DNA of 64,000 nucleotides from NCBI GenBank assembly GCA_027484145.1, contig JAIXUH010000026.1:124001-188000 (forward strand). The letters run 5' to 3'. Of the stretch, positions 51,280 to 60,680 are shown piece after piece; within the stretch, counting starts at the first letter, position 1, and the number at the start of each line of letters is the position of its first letter. The DNA is from Rhodobacter sp. (lineage in GTDB: Bacteria > Pseudomonadota > Alphaproteobacteria > Rhodobacterales > Rhodobacteraceae). The translations under genes were made by a program, and so were the position numbers. Below the pieces are notes generated by a model. The model had not been told where the DNA came from. It saw only the letters and a program-made list of their open reading frames with translations, and did no database searches.

Positions 51280-52530
51280 ATGCGCTACTCAGGTCTTAAA
51301 GTCATCACCGAGGGGTTGTTCGGCAACAAGGGCTGGCGGCCTGCGTGGCGCGACCCCGCGCCCAAAGCGGAATATGACGCCATCATCATCGGCGGGGGCG
51401 GGCATGGTCTGTCCACGGCCTATTATCTGGCGAAAAACCACGGAATGACCAATATCGCCGTGCTGGAAAAGGGTTATCTTGGCAGCGGCAACATCGGGCG
51501 CAACACAACCATCGTGCGCGCCAACTACTTTCTGCCCGGCAACAGCGAATTCTACAGCCATTCCCTGAAGCTGTGGGAAGGGCTGGAGGGCGAGTTGAAC
51601 TATAACGTCATGCACAGCCAGCGTGGCCTGATCAACCTGTTCCATTCCGACGGGCAGCGCGATGCCTTTGTGCGGCGCGGCAATTCGATGATCAATCAAG
51701 GTGACGATGCCATTTTGCTGGACCGCGAAGGCGTGCGCGAGCATCTGCCCTACCTTGATTTCGACAACACCCGCTTTCCCATCTATGGCGGCCTGTTGCA
51801 TCCGCGCGGCGGTACCGCGCGGCATGATGCCGTGGCCTGGGGCTATGCACGCGGGGCGGACAAGCGCGGGGTGGATCTTATCCAGAACTGCGAAGTCACC
51901 GGGATTGATGTGGAAAACGGCCGGGTGATCGGGGTACAGACCACGCGTGGCGCGATCCGGGCGAAAAAGGTGGGCATCGTGGTGGCAGGGCGGTCGTCTC
52001 AGGTGGCGGCGATGGCGGGGATGCGTCTGCCGATTGAATCCCACATCCTGCAGGCATTTGTGACCGAAGGGTTGAAGCCGGTGATCAACCATGTCGTCAG
52101 CTTTGGCATGGGCCACTTCTACATCAGCCAGTCTGACAAGGGTGGCCTCGTCTTCGGCGGCGACCTTGATTTCTACGCCTCCTATGCCGCGCGCGGTAAC
52201 CTGCCGATGGTCGAGCATGTGATGGAGGCGGGGATGACTCTGATGCCGATGATTGGCCGCGCCAAGGTGCTGCGGTCATGGGGCGGGATCATGGACATGT
52301 CGCCGGACGGCAGCCCTATCATCGACAAGACGCATATCGACGGGCTGTTTATCGACTGCGGCTGGAACTACGGCGGCTTCAAGGCCGTGCCCGCCAGTGG
52401 CTGGTGCATGGCCCATCTGATGGCCACGGGCGAAAGCCACGCCGTCGCCCGCCGCTTCAAACTGAACCGTTTCGCGACCGGCCATATCCTCGACGAGGAA
52501 GGCACCGGGTCGCAGCACAACTTGCACTAA
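51280..52530 (+). CDS. soxB: Sarcosine oxidase, beta subunit
   Basis: A 416-residue flavoprotein of the heterotetrameric sarcosine oxidase, which demethylates sarcosine to glycine. The FAD dinucleotide motif is AIIIGGGGHGLSTAYYLAKN (about residues 35-54). The sequence LHPRGGTARHDAVAWGYARG contains His182, the equivalent of the covalent FMN attachment His in the characterised enzyme. The C-terminal DMSPDGSPIIDKTHIDGLFI closes the FAD site. ATG at 51280 gives the family N-terminus MRYSGLKVITEGLFGNKGWR. It is the first gene of soxB-soxD-soxA-soxG. Confidence 0.95.
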   Translation: MRYSGLKVITEGLFGNKGWRPAWRDPAPKAEYDAIIIGGGGHGLSTAYYLAKNHGMTNIAVLEKGYLGSGNIGRNTTIVRANYFLPGNSEFYSHSLKLWEGLEGELNYNVMHSQRGLINLFHSDGQRDAFVRRGNSMINQGDDAILLDREGVREHLPYLDFDNTRFPIYGGLLHPRGGTARHDAVAWGYARGADKRGVDLIQNCEVTGIDVENGRVIGVQTTRGAIRAKKVGIVVAGRSSQVAAMAGMRLPIESHILQAFVTEGLKPVINHVVSFGMGHFYISQSDKGGLVFGGDLDFYASYAARGNLPMVEHVMEAGMTLMPMIGRAKVLRSWGGIMDMSPDGSPIIDKTHIDGLFIDCGWNYGGFKAVPASGWCMAHLMATGESHAVARRFKLNRFATGHILDEEGTGSQHNLH

Positions 52531-52539
52531 GGCAACAAA

Positions 52540-52803
52540 ATGCGCCTCAACTGCCCCCATTGTGGCCCCCGTGACCGGCGAGAGTTCTACTATTACGGGT
52601 CTGCTGATTATCTGAACCGCCCCGCCGCAGATGCAGCCCTGCAGGCGTGGGATGACTATCTGCACAACCGCGACAACCCTGCCGGGGTGACGCAGGATCT
52701 GTGGTATCACGAACAGGGCTGCACGGCGTGGCTGAAGGTCAAGCGCAACACCGTCACGCATGAAATCCTGTCGGTCGAGCCTGTGGCCGGGGGTGCGGCA
52801 TGA
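52540..52803 (+). CDS. soxD: Sarcosine oxidase, delta subunit
   Basis: An 87-residue zinc-binding subunit that stabilises the alpha/beta heterodimer. The expected ligands are Cys5 and Cys8 (NCPHCGPR), His57 and Cys61 (WYHEQGCTAW). The surrounding REFYYYGSADYLNRPAA is typical of the family. It starts 9 bp after soxB and its stop overlaps the soxA start (ATGA). Confidence 0.95.
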   Translation: MRLNCPHCGPRDRREFYYYGSADYLNRPAADAALQAWDDYLHNRDNPAGVTQDLWYHEQGCTAWLKVKRNTVTHEILSVEPVAGGAA

Positions 52804-55718
52804 GGGTGGATGGCAAAGGTCGGATCGACCGGACGAAACCCGTCAGCTTCAGCTTTGATGGCCGCACACTGCCCGCCTACAAAGGCGACACATTGGCATC
52901 GGCGCTGATCGCCAATGACGTCCGGTTGGTCGGGCGCAGCTTCAAATACCACCGCCCGCGTGGGATTCTGACCGCAGGGTCGGAGGAACCCAATGCGATG
53001 GTGGAAATCATCGGCGCCAGCAACCAGACGCCGAATGTCCGCGCGACTGTGCAAGAGGTGTTCGAAGGGCTTGCCGCCCGTAGCCAGAACCGCTGGCCGA
53101 ATCTTACATGGGATGTGATGCAGGTGAATGACCTTGCAGCACCTCTGCTGTCGGCGGGCTTCTACTACAAGACCTTCATGTGGCCGCGCGCGTTTTGGGA
53201 GGGCCTTTATGAACCTCTGATCCGCCGTGCGGCAGGGCTGGGCAGCCTGTCCGGCAAACATGACGAAGGCGCCTATGAAAAGGCATGGGCGCATTGTGAC
53301 CTGCTGGTGATCGGCGCGGGGCCAACCGGGCTGATCGCGGCGCTGACCGCCGCCCGCGCCGGTGCCGATGTCATCTTGTGCGACGAGACGGCCGAAATGG
53401 GTGGTCGGTTGCTGTCGGACGGCGGCGAGATTGACGGCAAGCCTGCGGCCGACTGGGTGGCGCAGACGCTGGCCGAACTTTCCGGCCTGCCCAATGTGCG
53501 GATGATGACGCGCACCACCGTGACGGGTGCCTATGACGACGGCACCTTTGGCGCGTTGGAACGGGTGGGATTGCACCGCCGCCCGCGCCCGAACCTGCCG
53601 CGCGAATGTTTCTGGCGCATCGTGGCCAAACGGTCGATCCTTGCGGCGGGTGCCCTGGAACGCGCGATTGCGTTTGAGAACAATGACCGCCCCGGCATCA
53701 TGATGGCCTCGGCCCTGACCACCTATCTGAACCGCTATGGCGTGGTGCCCGGCAAGAACGTGACGCTTTTTGCCAACAATGACGGTGCGCGCATCACGGC
53801 ACGGGCGCTGATGCAGGCCGGTGTCCGAGTGGCCGCAATCGTGGACAGCCGCGAGGATGCCCCCGAAGAACCCGGTACCACTGTGCACCGGGGCGCCCGC
53901 GTGATCGGCACGAAGGGGCGTCTTGGAGTGACGGAAATCACCGTTCGCAAGGGCACCACCGATTTCCGCATTGCCACCGACTGCCTCGGGCTTGCGGGGG
54001 GCTGGAACCCAACGGTGCACCTGACCTGCCATATGAATGGCCGCCCGCGTTGGGCCGAGTCGCTGGCTGCCTTTGTGCCATCAGATGGGGCCATTCCCGG
54101 CATGATCGCGGCCGGATCGGCCAATGGCAGCTTTTCGACCCAAGGCTGCCTTGCCGCAGGGATCGTTGCCGCCCGGCAAAGCCTTGAGGCCATGGGCCAC
54201 AACACAAGCGACGTTGATGTGCCTGTGGCAGATGATGCGCCTTACCGCATTGCCCCCCTCTGGGCCGTGCCGACGAAAAAGCGGGCTTGGTTGGATTTCG
54301 CCAACGACGTCACCACCAAGGACGTCGCGCTTTCGGCGCAAGAAGGCTTCCGCAGCGTCGAGCACATGAAGCGTTACACGACCCAAGGCATGGCCCCCGA
54401 TCAGGGCAAGAACTCGAACGTGGCGGCCCTTGCGGTGCTGGCCGATGTGACGGGCCGCGCCATTCCGGAAACGGGCACCACAACGTTCCGCCCGCCGTTT
54501 ACCCCTGTCTCCATCGCGTCCATGGGGGCAGGTGGCCGGGCTGATGGCTTCGCGCCGCAGCGCTTCCTGACCAGCGATCAGGCCAGCCGCGACCGGGGTG
54601 CCCCGATGATCGAGGCCGGGCTATGGTATCGCCCCAGCTATTTCCCAAAACCGGGCGAAGCAACCTGGCGCGAGGCCTGCGACCGCGAGGTGCGCATGGT
54701 GCGCGGCGCCGTGGGTGTGGCCGACGTGTCCACCTTGGGCAAGATCGACCTGCAGGGCCGCGACGCAGGCCGTTTCCTCGATTTCATCTATACCAACACA
54801 TTCTCCACCTTGCCGGTGGGGCGCGTCCGCTATGGCCTGATGCTGCGCGAAGATGGTCATGTGCTGGATGACGGCACCACCGCCCGGCTGGCCGAAGACC
54901 ATTGGCTGATGACCACGACGACAGCAGCGGCCGGGCTGGTGATGCGGCATCTTGAATTCGTGCATCAGGTGTTCTGCGCCGATTGGGACGTGCGCTTCAT
55001 CAGCGTCACCGAACAATGGGCGCAGTTTGCCGTGGCGGGCCCGCAATCGCGCGCACTCCTGACCTCGGCCCTGGGCAAAGCGCCCGGCTTGCCGTTCATG
55101 GGCGTTACGCCCGTCACAATCCAAGGGGTGCAGGGTCGGCTGTTCCGGATCTCGTTTTCGGGCGAAGAGGGTTATGAAATCGCCGTGCCGACCCGTTTTG
55201 GCGAGGCGCTGTTCCGTGACCTGACCGCCCGCGCCGAAACCATGGGCGGTGGCCTGTACGGGATGGAGGCGCTGAACGTGCTGCGGATTGAAAAGGGCTT
55301 TATCACCCATGCCGAAATCCACGGGCGTACCACCGCCTTTGACATTGGCATGGAAAAGATGGTCAGCGCCAAGAAGGAGTGCATTGGCAAGGCTGCTGCC
55401 GCGCGGCCCGGCATGGTCGGGCCAGAGCGAGATCAACTCGTGGGACTGAAGCCGCTGACCGACACGCCGATCTCGGCGGGCGCGCATCTTTTTGCCCAAA
55501 GTGCGGTGGCCAACCGCGAGAATGATCAGGGCTATGTCACCTCAGTCTGCTGGTCGCCGACGCTGTCCTCATCTCTTGGGCTGGCCTTCCTGAAGAACGG
55601 ACGCGCCCGGCATGGCGAAACGGTGCGGCTGGTCGACCACCTTCGCAAGATCGATGTGCTGTGCACCGTGACCGATCCGGTCTTTCACGACCCCGCAGGA
55701 GAGAAACTTCGTGCCTGA
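52800..55718 (+). CDS. soxA: Sarcosine oxidase, alpha subunit
   Basis: A 972-residue large subunit. Residues about 1-90 form a ferredoxin-like domain without cluster Cys (YKGDTLASALIANDVRLVGR and RGILTAGSEEPN). Residues about 160-560 hold the NAD-binding two-dinucleotide domain (DLLVIGAGPTGLIAALTAAR). Residues about 600-972 are a GcvT-like folate domain (VADVSTLGKIDLQGRDAGRF, FAVAGPQSRALL, FSGEEGYEIAVPTRFGEALF, HGRTTAFDIGMEKMVSAKKE), which would collect formaldehyde as methylene-tetrahydrofolate. Length and order match the known enzyme. Confidence 0.95.
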   Translation: MRVDGKGRIDRTKPVSFSFDGRTLPAYKGDTLASALIANDVRLVGRSFKYHRPRGILTAGSEEPNAMVEIIGASNQTPNVRATVQEVFEGLAARSQNRWPNLTWDVMQVNDLAAPLLSAGFYYKTFMWPRAFWEGLYEPLIRRAAGLGSLSGKHDEGAYEKAWAHCDLLVIGAGPTGLIAALTAARAGADVILCDETAEMGGRLLSDGGEIDGKPAADWVAQTLAELSGLPNVRMMTRTTVTGAYDDGTFGALERVGLHRRPRPNLPRECFWRIVAKRSILAAGALERAIAFENNDRPGIMMASALTTYLNRYGVVPGKNVTLFANNDGARITARALMQAGVRVAAIVDSREDAPEEPGTTVHRGARVIGTKGRLGVTEITVRKGTTDFRIATDCLGLAGGWNPTVHLTCHMNGRPRWAESLAAFVPSDGAIPGMIAAGSANGSFSTQGCLAAGIVAARQSLEAMGHNTSDVDVPVADDAPYRIAPLWAVPTKKRAWLDFANDVTTKDVALSAQEGFRSVEHMKRYTTQGMAPDQGKNSNVAALAVLADVTGRAIPETGTTTFRPPFTPVSIASMGAGGRADGFAPQRFLTSDQASRDRGAPMIEAGLWYRPSYFPKPGEATWREACDREVRMVRGAVGVADVSTLGKIDLQGRDAGRFLDFIYTNTFSTLPVGRVRYGLMLREDGHVLDDGTTARLAEDHWLMTTTTAAAGLVMRHLEFVHQVFCADWDVRFISVTEQWAQFAVAGPQSRALLTSALGKAPGLPFMGVTPVTIQGVQGRLFRISFSGEEGYEIAVPTRFGEALFRDLTARAETMGGGLYGMEALNVLRIEKGFITHAEIHGRTTAFDIGMEKMVSAKKECIGKAAAARPGMVGPERDQLVGLKPLTDTPISAGAHLFAQSAVANRENDQGYVTSVCWSPTLSSSLGLAFLKNGRARHGETVRLVDHLRKIDVLCTVTDPVFHDPAGEKLRA

Positions 55719-56250
55719 CCTGATCGCAAAACCGGCCCTTGGCCGAGCGCCGATGACCATGGCGGCCACAACACTGGCCGAGGCCGCCTGGACCCGCATC
55801 ACCTCGATTGCACCGTTTCCGGGTCAGGCCGGTTCGATCAGTGCAGCCCTTGCCCCGCTGGACCTGTCGTTTCCGCCCGCGAACCGCTTTGTGCAGTCTG
55901 CGTTTGGGCGGATCGCCTGGTCCGGGCGTGAGCAAGCCTTCCTCTTTGGACCCGAGGCCCCGCCAAACCTTGCTGCAGCCGTAACAGATCAATCGGATGC
56001 CTGGGTCATGCTGGACTTGACCGGCCCGCAGGCTCAGGCCGTTCTGGCCCGCCTTGTGCCGCTCGATCTGCGCGCGGCCACCCCGGGCATGGCCTTTCGC
56101 ACGGCGCTGAACCACATGCCCCTGCTGGTGATGGTTGATCATGCGCAAGTCTTTCGCCTGCTCACCTTCCGATCCATGGCCCGCACCGCATGGCATGAAC
56201 TGCAGGATGCCCTTTCCGGGATCGACGCCCGGCTGGGGCTAAAGGCCTGA
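55711..56250 (+). CDS. soxG: Sarcosine oxidase, gamma subunit
   Basis: A 179-residue GcvT/YgfZ-like subunit without its own cofactor. Recognisable are TRITSIAPFPGQAGSI, RIAWSGREQAFLFG, AWVMLDLTGPQAQAVLARLV and FRTALNHMPLLVMVDHAQVF. The start is GTG at 55711, chosen because AGGAGAG lies 6 bp upstream inside soxA and the two genes overlap by 8 bp. It is the last gene of the operon; the purU or folate genes that sometimes follow are absent. Confidence 0.92.
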   Translation: MPDLIAKPALGRAPMTMAATTLAEAAWTRITSIAPFPGQAGSISAALAPLDLSFPPANRFVQSAFGRIAWSGREQAFLFGPEAPPNLAAAVTDQSDAWVMLDLTGPQAQAVLARLVPLDLRAATPGMAFRTALNHMPLLVMVDHAQVFRLLTFRSMARTAWHELQDALSGIDARLGLKA

Positions 56251-56358
56251 GCGACAATCCGGCAAAAAGACAAGCCTGAGTGGCCAACCGGAGCGGCTCT
56301 GCCGCAAGGTTTTTTCCCCCACATGTGCCTGCGGCCCATGCGGGGCCCGATGCCTCCG

Positions 56359-56447
56359 GCGGGGATATTTCCAGAAGGGGAAATCCGAGTGTCTTTCAGC
56401 TTCCCCTTCCTCAAGTATCCCCGGGGGTGTGGGGGCAGGCAGCCCCC
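56359..56447. repeat. Dispersed palindromic element, two diverged copies facing each other (D and E)
   Basis: Copy D (56359-56384) reads on the minus strand TTTCCCCTTCTGGAAATATC CCCGCC. Copy E (56401-56447) reads on the plus strand TTCCCCTTCCTCAAGTATCC, CCGGGGG and GGGGGC-AGGCA-GCCCCC (56431-56447). The heads and the G-run/C-run tail match copies A-C. They sit in the 214-bp gap between soxG and the convergent glyoxalase gene and may terminate both. Confidence 0.65.
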
Positions 56448-56464
56448 ACCCTTTTCAACAATTT

Positions 56465-56893
56465 CTACCAGTGCCCGGTGTTTCCCATGGTTGCCCAAGG
56501 TTCTGCCGGCGTTTGGGCGCCGCCTTTTTGCAGCAATTCTATCGACACATTGTCGGGGCTGCGGACAAACGCCATGCGGCCATCGCGGGGCGGACGGTTG
56601 ATCACCACCCCATGGGCGTGCAGATGGGCGCAGGTGGCGTAGATATCATCTACTTCATAGGCGAGATGACCAAAATGGCGGCTGTCCGATGGCAGACCCT
56701 TGTCGCCATCCCAGTTATAGGTCAGTTCCACCGGGCATTCGGGCTGGCCGGGGGGCGCCATGAAGACGAGGGTGAATCGGCCTTGTTCATTGTCATAGCG
56801 CCGCGTTTCCTCCAACCCCAAGAGCCGGTAAAAGGCGAGCGACAGGTCCAGATCCGCGACGCGGACCATCGTGTGCAGATATTTGATCGCCAT
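56465..56893 (-). CDS. gloA: Lactoylglutathione lyase (glyoxalase I)
   Basis: A 142-residue VOC-fold enzyme that isomerises the methylglyoxal-glutathione adduct. It begins MAIKYLHTMVRVADLDLSLA with the metal His7 and YRLLGLEETRRYDNEQGRFT, has VELTYNWDGDKGLPSDSRHF with Glu/His near the middle (GHLAYEVDD), and ends VSIELLQKG with the catalytic Glu. The four-ligand pattern and length match bacterial GloA. It is convergent with soxG. Confidence 0.92.
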   Translation of the reverse strand: MAIKYLHTMVRVADLDLSLAFYRLLGLEETRRYDNEQGRFTLVFMAPPGQPECPVELTYNWDGDKGLPSDSRHFGHLAYEVDDIYATCAHLHAHGVVINRPPRDGRMAFVRSPDNVSIELLQKGGAQTPAEPWATMGNTGHW

Positions 56894-56987
56894 GACGGTG
56901 TCCCTTTACGTGATGTTGTCCGAAGGTTAGGGCATCTTCCGGGTAAGTCCAAGGGCGGATGCCACCGACAAGAGGCGCGTGGCGCGA

Positions 56988-58346
56988 TCAGAAGGCTGAT
57001 TTGAACTGTAGCCCGAGGCCAAGCGCGTTGCCCTCATACCGGCTGACATTGGAGGTCGTGCGCCGCCCTTGAATCGAGACGACGGGTTCAAAACCCCATG
57101 TCTCGAACCGCGAGAGTGACAGGTTGACGGCACCAAAAACCGTTGTGTCCTCGCGTCCGCTGCGGCTGAAGGCACCGCCGAAGAACACCGGAAAGTCGCG
57201 CCGCGCCACGCCAAGGCTGCCAGACAGTTTGACACCTGCGATCTCTTTGCCAAGCACATATTGGGCTTCGGCGGAGAGATTCAGGTTTTCCTGATTGGCA
57301 TCCTCCGAAGTGGTGTTTCCAGCGGTCAGCCGAAGTCCGAGCGTGTCGCCCGAAGGTAGGATGCGTTGCGTGGCGCTTTCCAGGATCACGGCCGTTGCTG
57401 CGGCGCCTGGGCCCCTGCGCCACTGCCGTTCGGCCGCGACGGTCAGGCTGGTTTGCAGCAGGGGCGACAATATGCGCGTGACTGTGGCATCCATCCGGGC
57501 GCGGCGGCCATAGGCCTGACCGGCCAGCCAGTTCTGTCCAAGGGTCAGGCCGCCCCGCAGATGCGTGTCCGGGTTCAGTGTGGCAAAGCGCGACAGGCTG
57601 ACATCGATGGCCGAGGTTGCATAATCCGAAGCTTGGGCATTGGGCGCGATCTGGTGCGCGCGATCACTAAGATAGACCGCGGTCTGTGACAGGCGCAGTG
57701 TCAGATCGGTTCCCTTCCGGTCCGTTCCCGCCAACCGATAGCGCAGGGCAAGACCCAACCGGGCCTCGGCCCCGGGCAAGGCCATGGAGGCGCGGTCAAA
57801 GACGAAATACGTGGGCACACCGTCAACCGACAGGATAGCCGTGTCAGTCCCCTGATTGACATTGTTGCTGGGCAAGAGGCTGGCATCAAACATCAGTTGC
57901 ACGCGCGAGATGCGGCGCAGCGCCTGAAAGTCGGTGATCGTTGCCTGTCTGGCGGCAGGTGTGGGTGCCGCATTCACCGCGCGGCGAAGCCAGTACTGCG
58001 CGACCAGCGATCTGTCTTGGCCGTGTGCAGCCTGCGCGGCGATGCGGGCTGCAACAAAGCGCTCATGTGCTGTGTCGCCGGCCCTGAACGCCTGCGCCGC
58101 CGTGCGCCTGGCCACATCGGGCGACCTGTTGACCATTGCGACAGTCGCCAGCACGGCAAGCGCCGCCGCATCCTGCGGATCGGCCTGCAACTGCTGCAAG
58201 GCAAGGCTGCGGGCGCTGACGCCATCGCCTGCCGCCATCGCAATTTCGGCGGGCGAGGGTGTCTGCGCCGCCGCAGCGCCAGCCAGCAGGCAAAGGCCGA
58301 GGAGCAGCGCGGCACGGCGGGCGGGACCTTTGGCCCCGGCCAGCAT
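56988..58346 (-). CDS. SLAM-like outer-membrane protein (DUF560, surface lipoprotein assembly modifier)
   Basis: A 452-residue outer-membrane protein with signal peptide (RRAALLLGLCLLAGAAAA). Residues about 27-155 are helical and TPR-like (LALQQLQADPQDAAALAVLA, RTAAQAFRAGDTAHERFVAA). Residues 160-452 form a predicted beta-barrel with alternating strands and a terminal aromatic (GLGLQFKSAF). This is the plan of SLAM proteins, which move lipoproteins to the outer face of the outer membrane. DPSLLP-like FDASLLPSNNVNQGTDTAIL at the barrel start also fits DUF560. Its ATG shares a base with the stop of the upstream lipoprotein gene (TGATG), the operon layout expected for a translocator and its client. 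Function is inferred by family. Confidence 0.82.
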   Translation of the reverse strand: MLAGAKGPARRAALLLGLCLLAGAAAAQTPSPAEIAMAAGDGVSARSLALQQLQADPQDAAALAVLATVAMVNRSPDVARRTAAQAFRAGDTAHERFVAARIAAQAAHGQDRSLVAQYWLRRAVNAAPTPAARQATITDFQALRRISRVQLMFDASLLPSNNVNQGTDTAILSVDGVPTYFVFDRASMALPGAEARLGLALRYRLAGTDRKGTDLTLRLSQTAVYLSDRAHQIAPNAQASDYATSAIDVSLSRFATLNPDTHLRGGLTLGQNWLAGQAYGRRARMDATVTRILSPLLQTSLTVAAERQWRRGPGAAATAVILESATQRILPSGDTLGLRLTAGNTTSEDANQENLNLSAEAQYVLGKEIAGVKLSGSLGVARRDFPVFFGGAFSRSGREDTTVFGAVNLSLSRFETWGFEPVVSIQGRRTTSNVSRYEGNALGLGLQFKSAF

Positions 58347-59290
58347 CAGGGCGTCGTCGGGCAGGGTGAGGGGTCCCCGGCCGCACAGCGGTCAGCGACA
58401 AACACGCCGCGCTCCAGAATGCGGGCCTCGCCTTCGATCGGGCGAATGTCAATCGCGCCGGCCACCGCTGTTCCATCGGCACCGCCAAAGGCACCGGCAT
58501 AGGTGCCGATTGCGGTCAGATCGTTGAACGTTACGTTTCCGGCAAAAGTGCCATCGCTGTTGATTGCCGTGATCCGGAGAAACACATCGTCAAGGGAGGT
58601 ATTGTTGTCCACGATCACGCGATTGCGGATGCCGCCTTCCAGCGAGTTGTCCGTGAAGTCGGCGTTGATCATCACATCGCCCGTCGTGCGCGGCGGGCGG
58701 CCTGGCTCGAACGGGGTGCCGGGCGGCAAGCTTGGGTCGACCGTAATTCCGCTGTTCAGCAAGCCCGCGTAATTGCCGGTAAAGGTGGCAAGTCCGCCGT
58801 TGGCCGGTGCGGTAAAGGCGGTGTTGGCATTGTAATTCGCGCCCCAGACCATTTCAGTGAACTGCGAGCTTCCCGCCACACCACCGGTAACGGCGCCATC
58901 GGCGCTGGTGTCGAACAAGGCGACAAAAAAGCGGTTGGCGTTGGTTTCCTGAAAGGTGAACGCCTCATACCCGGCAGTGTCAAAGGTGGCGTTGCGGGTA
59001 AAGGTGACCGAGCGCGGCGTTGCATCCAGCGGCTGGATCTGCACGGTCAGCGTTCCGGCCGTGGGGTTATAGGCCGCGCTGCGCAGGTTGCCACGGAAGG
59101 TTTCGGGCACGACAGTTCCCGTGTCGGTGCCACCACCACCACCCGTGCCCGGATCCGGATCCGGGTCGGGACAGTCGGTTACCGGAAAGAACGGATTGCC
59201 GCCACAAGGCGCTTCGTTCCCCAAGGGGTTTCCGCCGCAGGCAGTAACGAAAAGCACGGCCGCAAGGGCCGTCATCGTTCGTCTGGACAT
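58346..59290 (-). CDS. Putative SLAM-dependent surface lipoprotein (transferrin-binding-protein-like barrel)
   Basis: A 314-residue lipoprotein: [18 protein letters not shown] puts the lipidated Cys at residue 18. A Cys/Pro-containing leader with a (DP)[13 protein letters not shown] linker follows, then a Gly/Asn/Thr-rich all-beta domain (about 70-295). The end of that domain, [20 protein letters not shown], resembles the C-terminal barrel motif of transferrin-binding protein B-like and other SLAM clients. Two Cys near the C-terminus ([12 protein letters not shown]) may form a disulfide. The ligand is unknown; no TonB-dependent receptor is next to it. It is the first gene of the two-gene operon with the SLAM-like gene. 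Confidence 0.75.
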   Translation of the reverse strand: MSRRTMTALAAVLFVTACGGNPLGNEAPCGGNPFFPVTDCPDPDPDPGTGGGGGTDTGTVVPETFRGNLRSAAYNPTAGTLTVQIQPLDATPRSVTFTRNATFDTAGYEAFTFQETNANRFFVALFDTSADGAVTGGVAGSSQFTEMVWGANYNANTAFTAPANGGLATFTGNYAGLLNSGITVDPSLPPGTPFEPGRPPRTTGDVMINADFTDNSLEGGIRNRVIVDNNTSLDDVFLRITAINSDGTFAGNVTFNDLTAIGTYAGAFGGADGTAVAGAIDIRPIEGEARILERGVFVADRCAAGDPSPCPTTP

Positions 59291-59488
59291 GATACTGCTC
59301 GTTCTTTTGTTGGTATTTTGCCGATGAAGGTGCCTGTGCAACGCGGTTCTGTCAACGAATCCATGACCCTGCGCGGTGTCGTGATGCAGAATTGCCGCGC
59401 ACCCTTGCCGTGCCTTCCCAACCTCTCGTATCTTGGGGGTGGATTACCCATAGATTTAGCTTCACGCCCGGATTCGAAAGGCCACTCC

Positions 59489-60394
59489 ATGCCGCTGACC
59501 CCCGACCAGATTGCCGAAATCGAGGCCGCACGGGCCAATCCGCGCCCCACTTTGCGCGCTGTCAGTGAAGGGATGGAGGCGCATCTTTATCGCGCCCATG
59601 AGGTTTTGGACCATGGTTTCATCCGGGTGGTCGATTACATGGGCGACGATTCCGCCATCGTGCAGGCCGCCCGCGTGTCCTATGGCGCGGGCACCAAGCA
59701 TGTGCAGAACGACGAAGGGCTGATCCGTTATCTGATGCGGCACTGGCACTCGACCCCGTTCGAGATGTGCGAGATCAAGCTGCATGTGAAACTGCCGGTG
59801 TTCGTGGCCCGCCAGTGGATCAGGCACCGCACCGCCAACGTCAACGAATACTCTGCCCGCTATTCGATTCTGGACCGGGAGTTCTATATCCCCGCGCCCG
59901 AGCAACTGGCCGCGCAATCGGTGGTCAACAATCAGGGCCGGGGCGAGGTATTGACGGGGGCCGAGGCTGCGCGCGTGCTGGAGATCCTGAAATCCGACGC
60001 CAACCGCGCCTATGACCATTATGAGGCGATGCTCAGCCAAGAGGGGCAGCAGGGCCTTGCCCGCGAACTGGCCCGCATGAACCTGCCCGCCAATATCTAT
60101 ACGCAATGGTATTGGAAGGTGGACCTGCACAACCTGTTCCACTTCCTACGCCTGCGCGCCGACGCCCATGCCCAATATGAAATCCGCGTCTATGCCGAGG
60201 CGATTGCGGCCTGCGTGAAGGACTGGGTGCCACTGGCCTATGCGGCCTTCGAGGATTACCGGATGGGGGGGGTGACGTTGAGCGCGAAGGCCATTTCTGT
60301 ATTGAAACGGCGGCTGGCGGGCGAGGCGGTCACGCAGGAAACCTCTGGCATGAGCAAGGGGGAATGGCGGGAGTTTGAAGGGGTTTGGGGGTGA
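59489..60394 (+). CDS. thyX: Flavin-dependent thymidylate synthase
   Basis: A 301-residue FAD enzyme making dTMP from dUMP with methylene-tetrahydrofolate. The signature RHRX7S is present as [11 protein letters not shown] (residues 112-122). Other family segments are [61 protein letters not shown] and [23 protein letters not shown] at 59489 is the start of family similarity; the frame is open back to 59318 over unrelated sequence. It is divergent from the surface lipoprotein gene across 198 bp. Confidence 0.96.
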   Translation: MPLTPDQIAEIEAARANPRPTLRAVSEGMEAHLYRAHEVLDHGFIRVVDYMGDDSAIVQAARVSYGAGTKHVQNDEGLIRYLMRHWHSTPFEMCEIKLHVKLPVFVARQWIRHRTANVNEYSARYSILDREFYIPAPEQLAAQSVVNNQGRGEVLTGAEAARVLEILKSDANRAYDHYEAMLSQEGQQGLARELARMNLPANIYTQWYWKVDLHNLFHFLRLRADAHAQYEIRVYAEAIAACVKDWVPLAYAAFEDYRMGGVTLSAKAISVLKRRLAGEAVTQETSGMSKGEWREFEGVWG

Positions 60395-60402
60395 GGCGCG
60401 AT

Positions 60403-60475
60403 CCCGGCTTTGCCGGGTGCAAACGCTCTGGTGGAGCGTTTTCAGCGCCGAACGCCCGCGCTGACTTACGCGGGC
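60403..60475. repeat. Three hairpins downstream of thyX
   Basis: CCCGGC-ttt-GCCGGG (60403-60417), AAACGCTC-tggtg-GAGCGTTT (60421-60441) and GCCCGCG-ctgactta-CGCGGGC (60454-60475) follow each other right after the thyX stop. They are probably terminator structures. The remaining 200 bp to the next gene show nothing recognisable. Confidence 0.55.
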
Positions 60476-60680
60476 CGGGCTTGGGGTGAAGTAGCGGGCT
60501 CTTTCCTAACCACGATTTCTGCCGCCCGGGGGCAAAGCCGACGGCATCCATCGCGGTTGGTAAAACTCCATAGCGACGTTCGCCGCGCGTGGCTGGTCGA
60601 TCCGTCTGGCTTTGGCCTCTTTGCCCAAAGTGCCCTTTCCGTTAATCTGCCCGCACAGCCAAGCCATAAAGGCCAATCCC

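Noticed and set aside
59401-59450. TATCTTGGGGGTGG resembling the dispersed element upstream of thyX
   Set aside because: Only a short stretch matches and the paired G-run/C-run hairpin is missing; probably chance.
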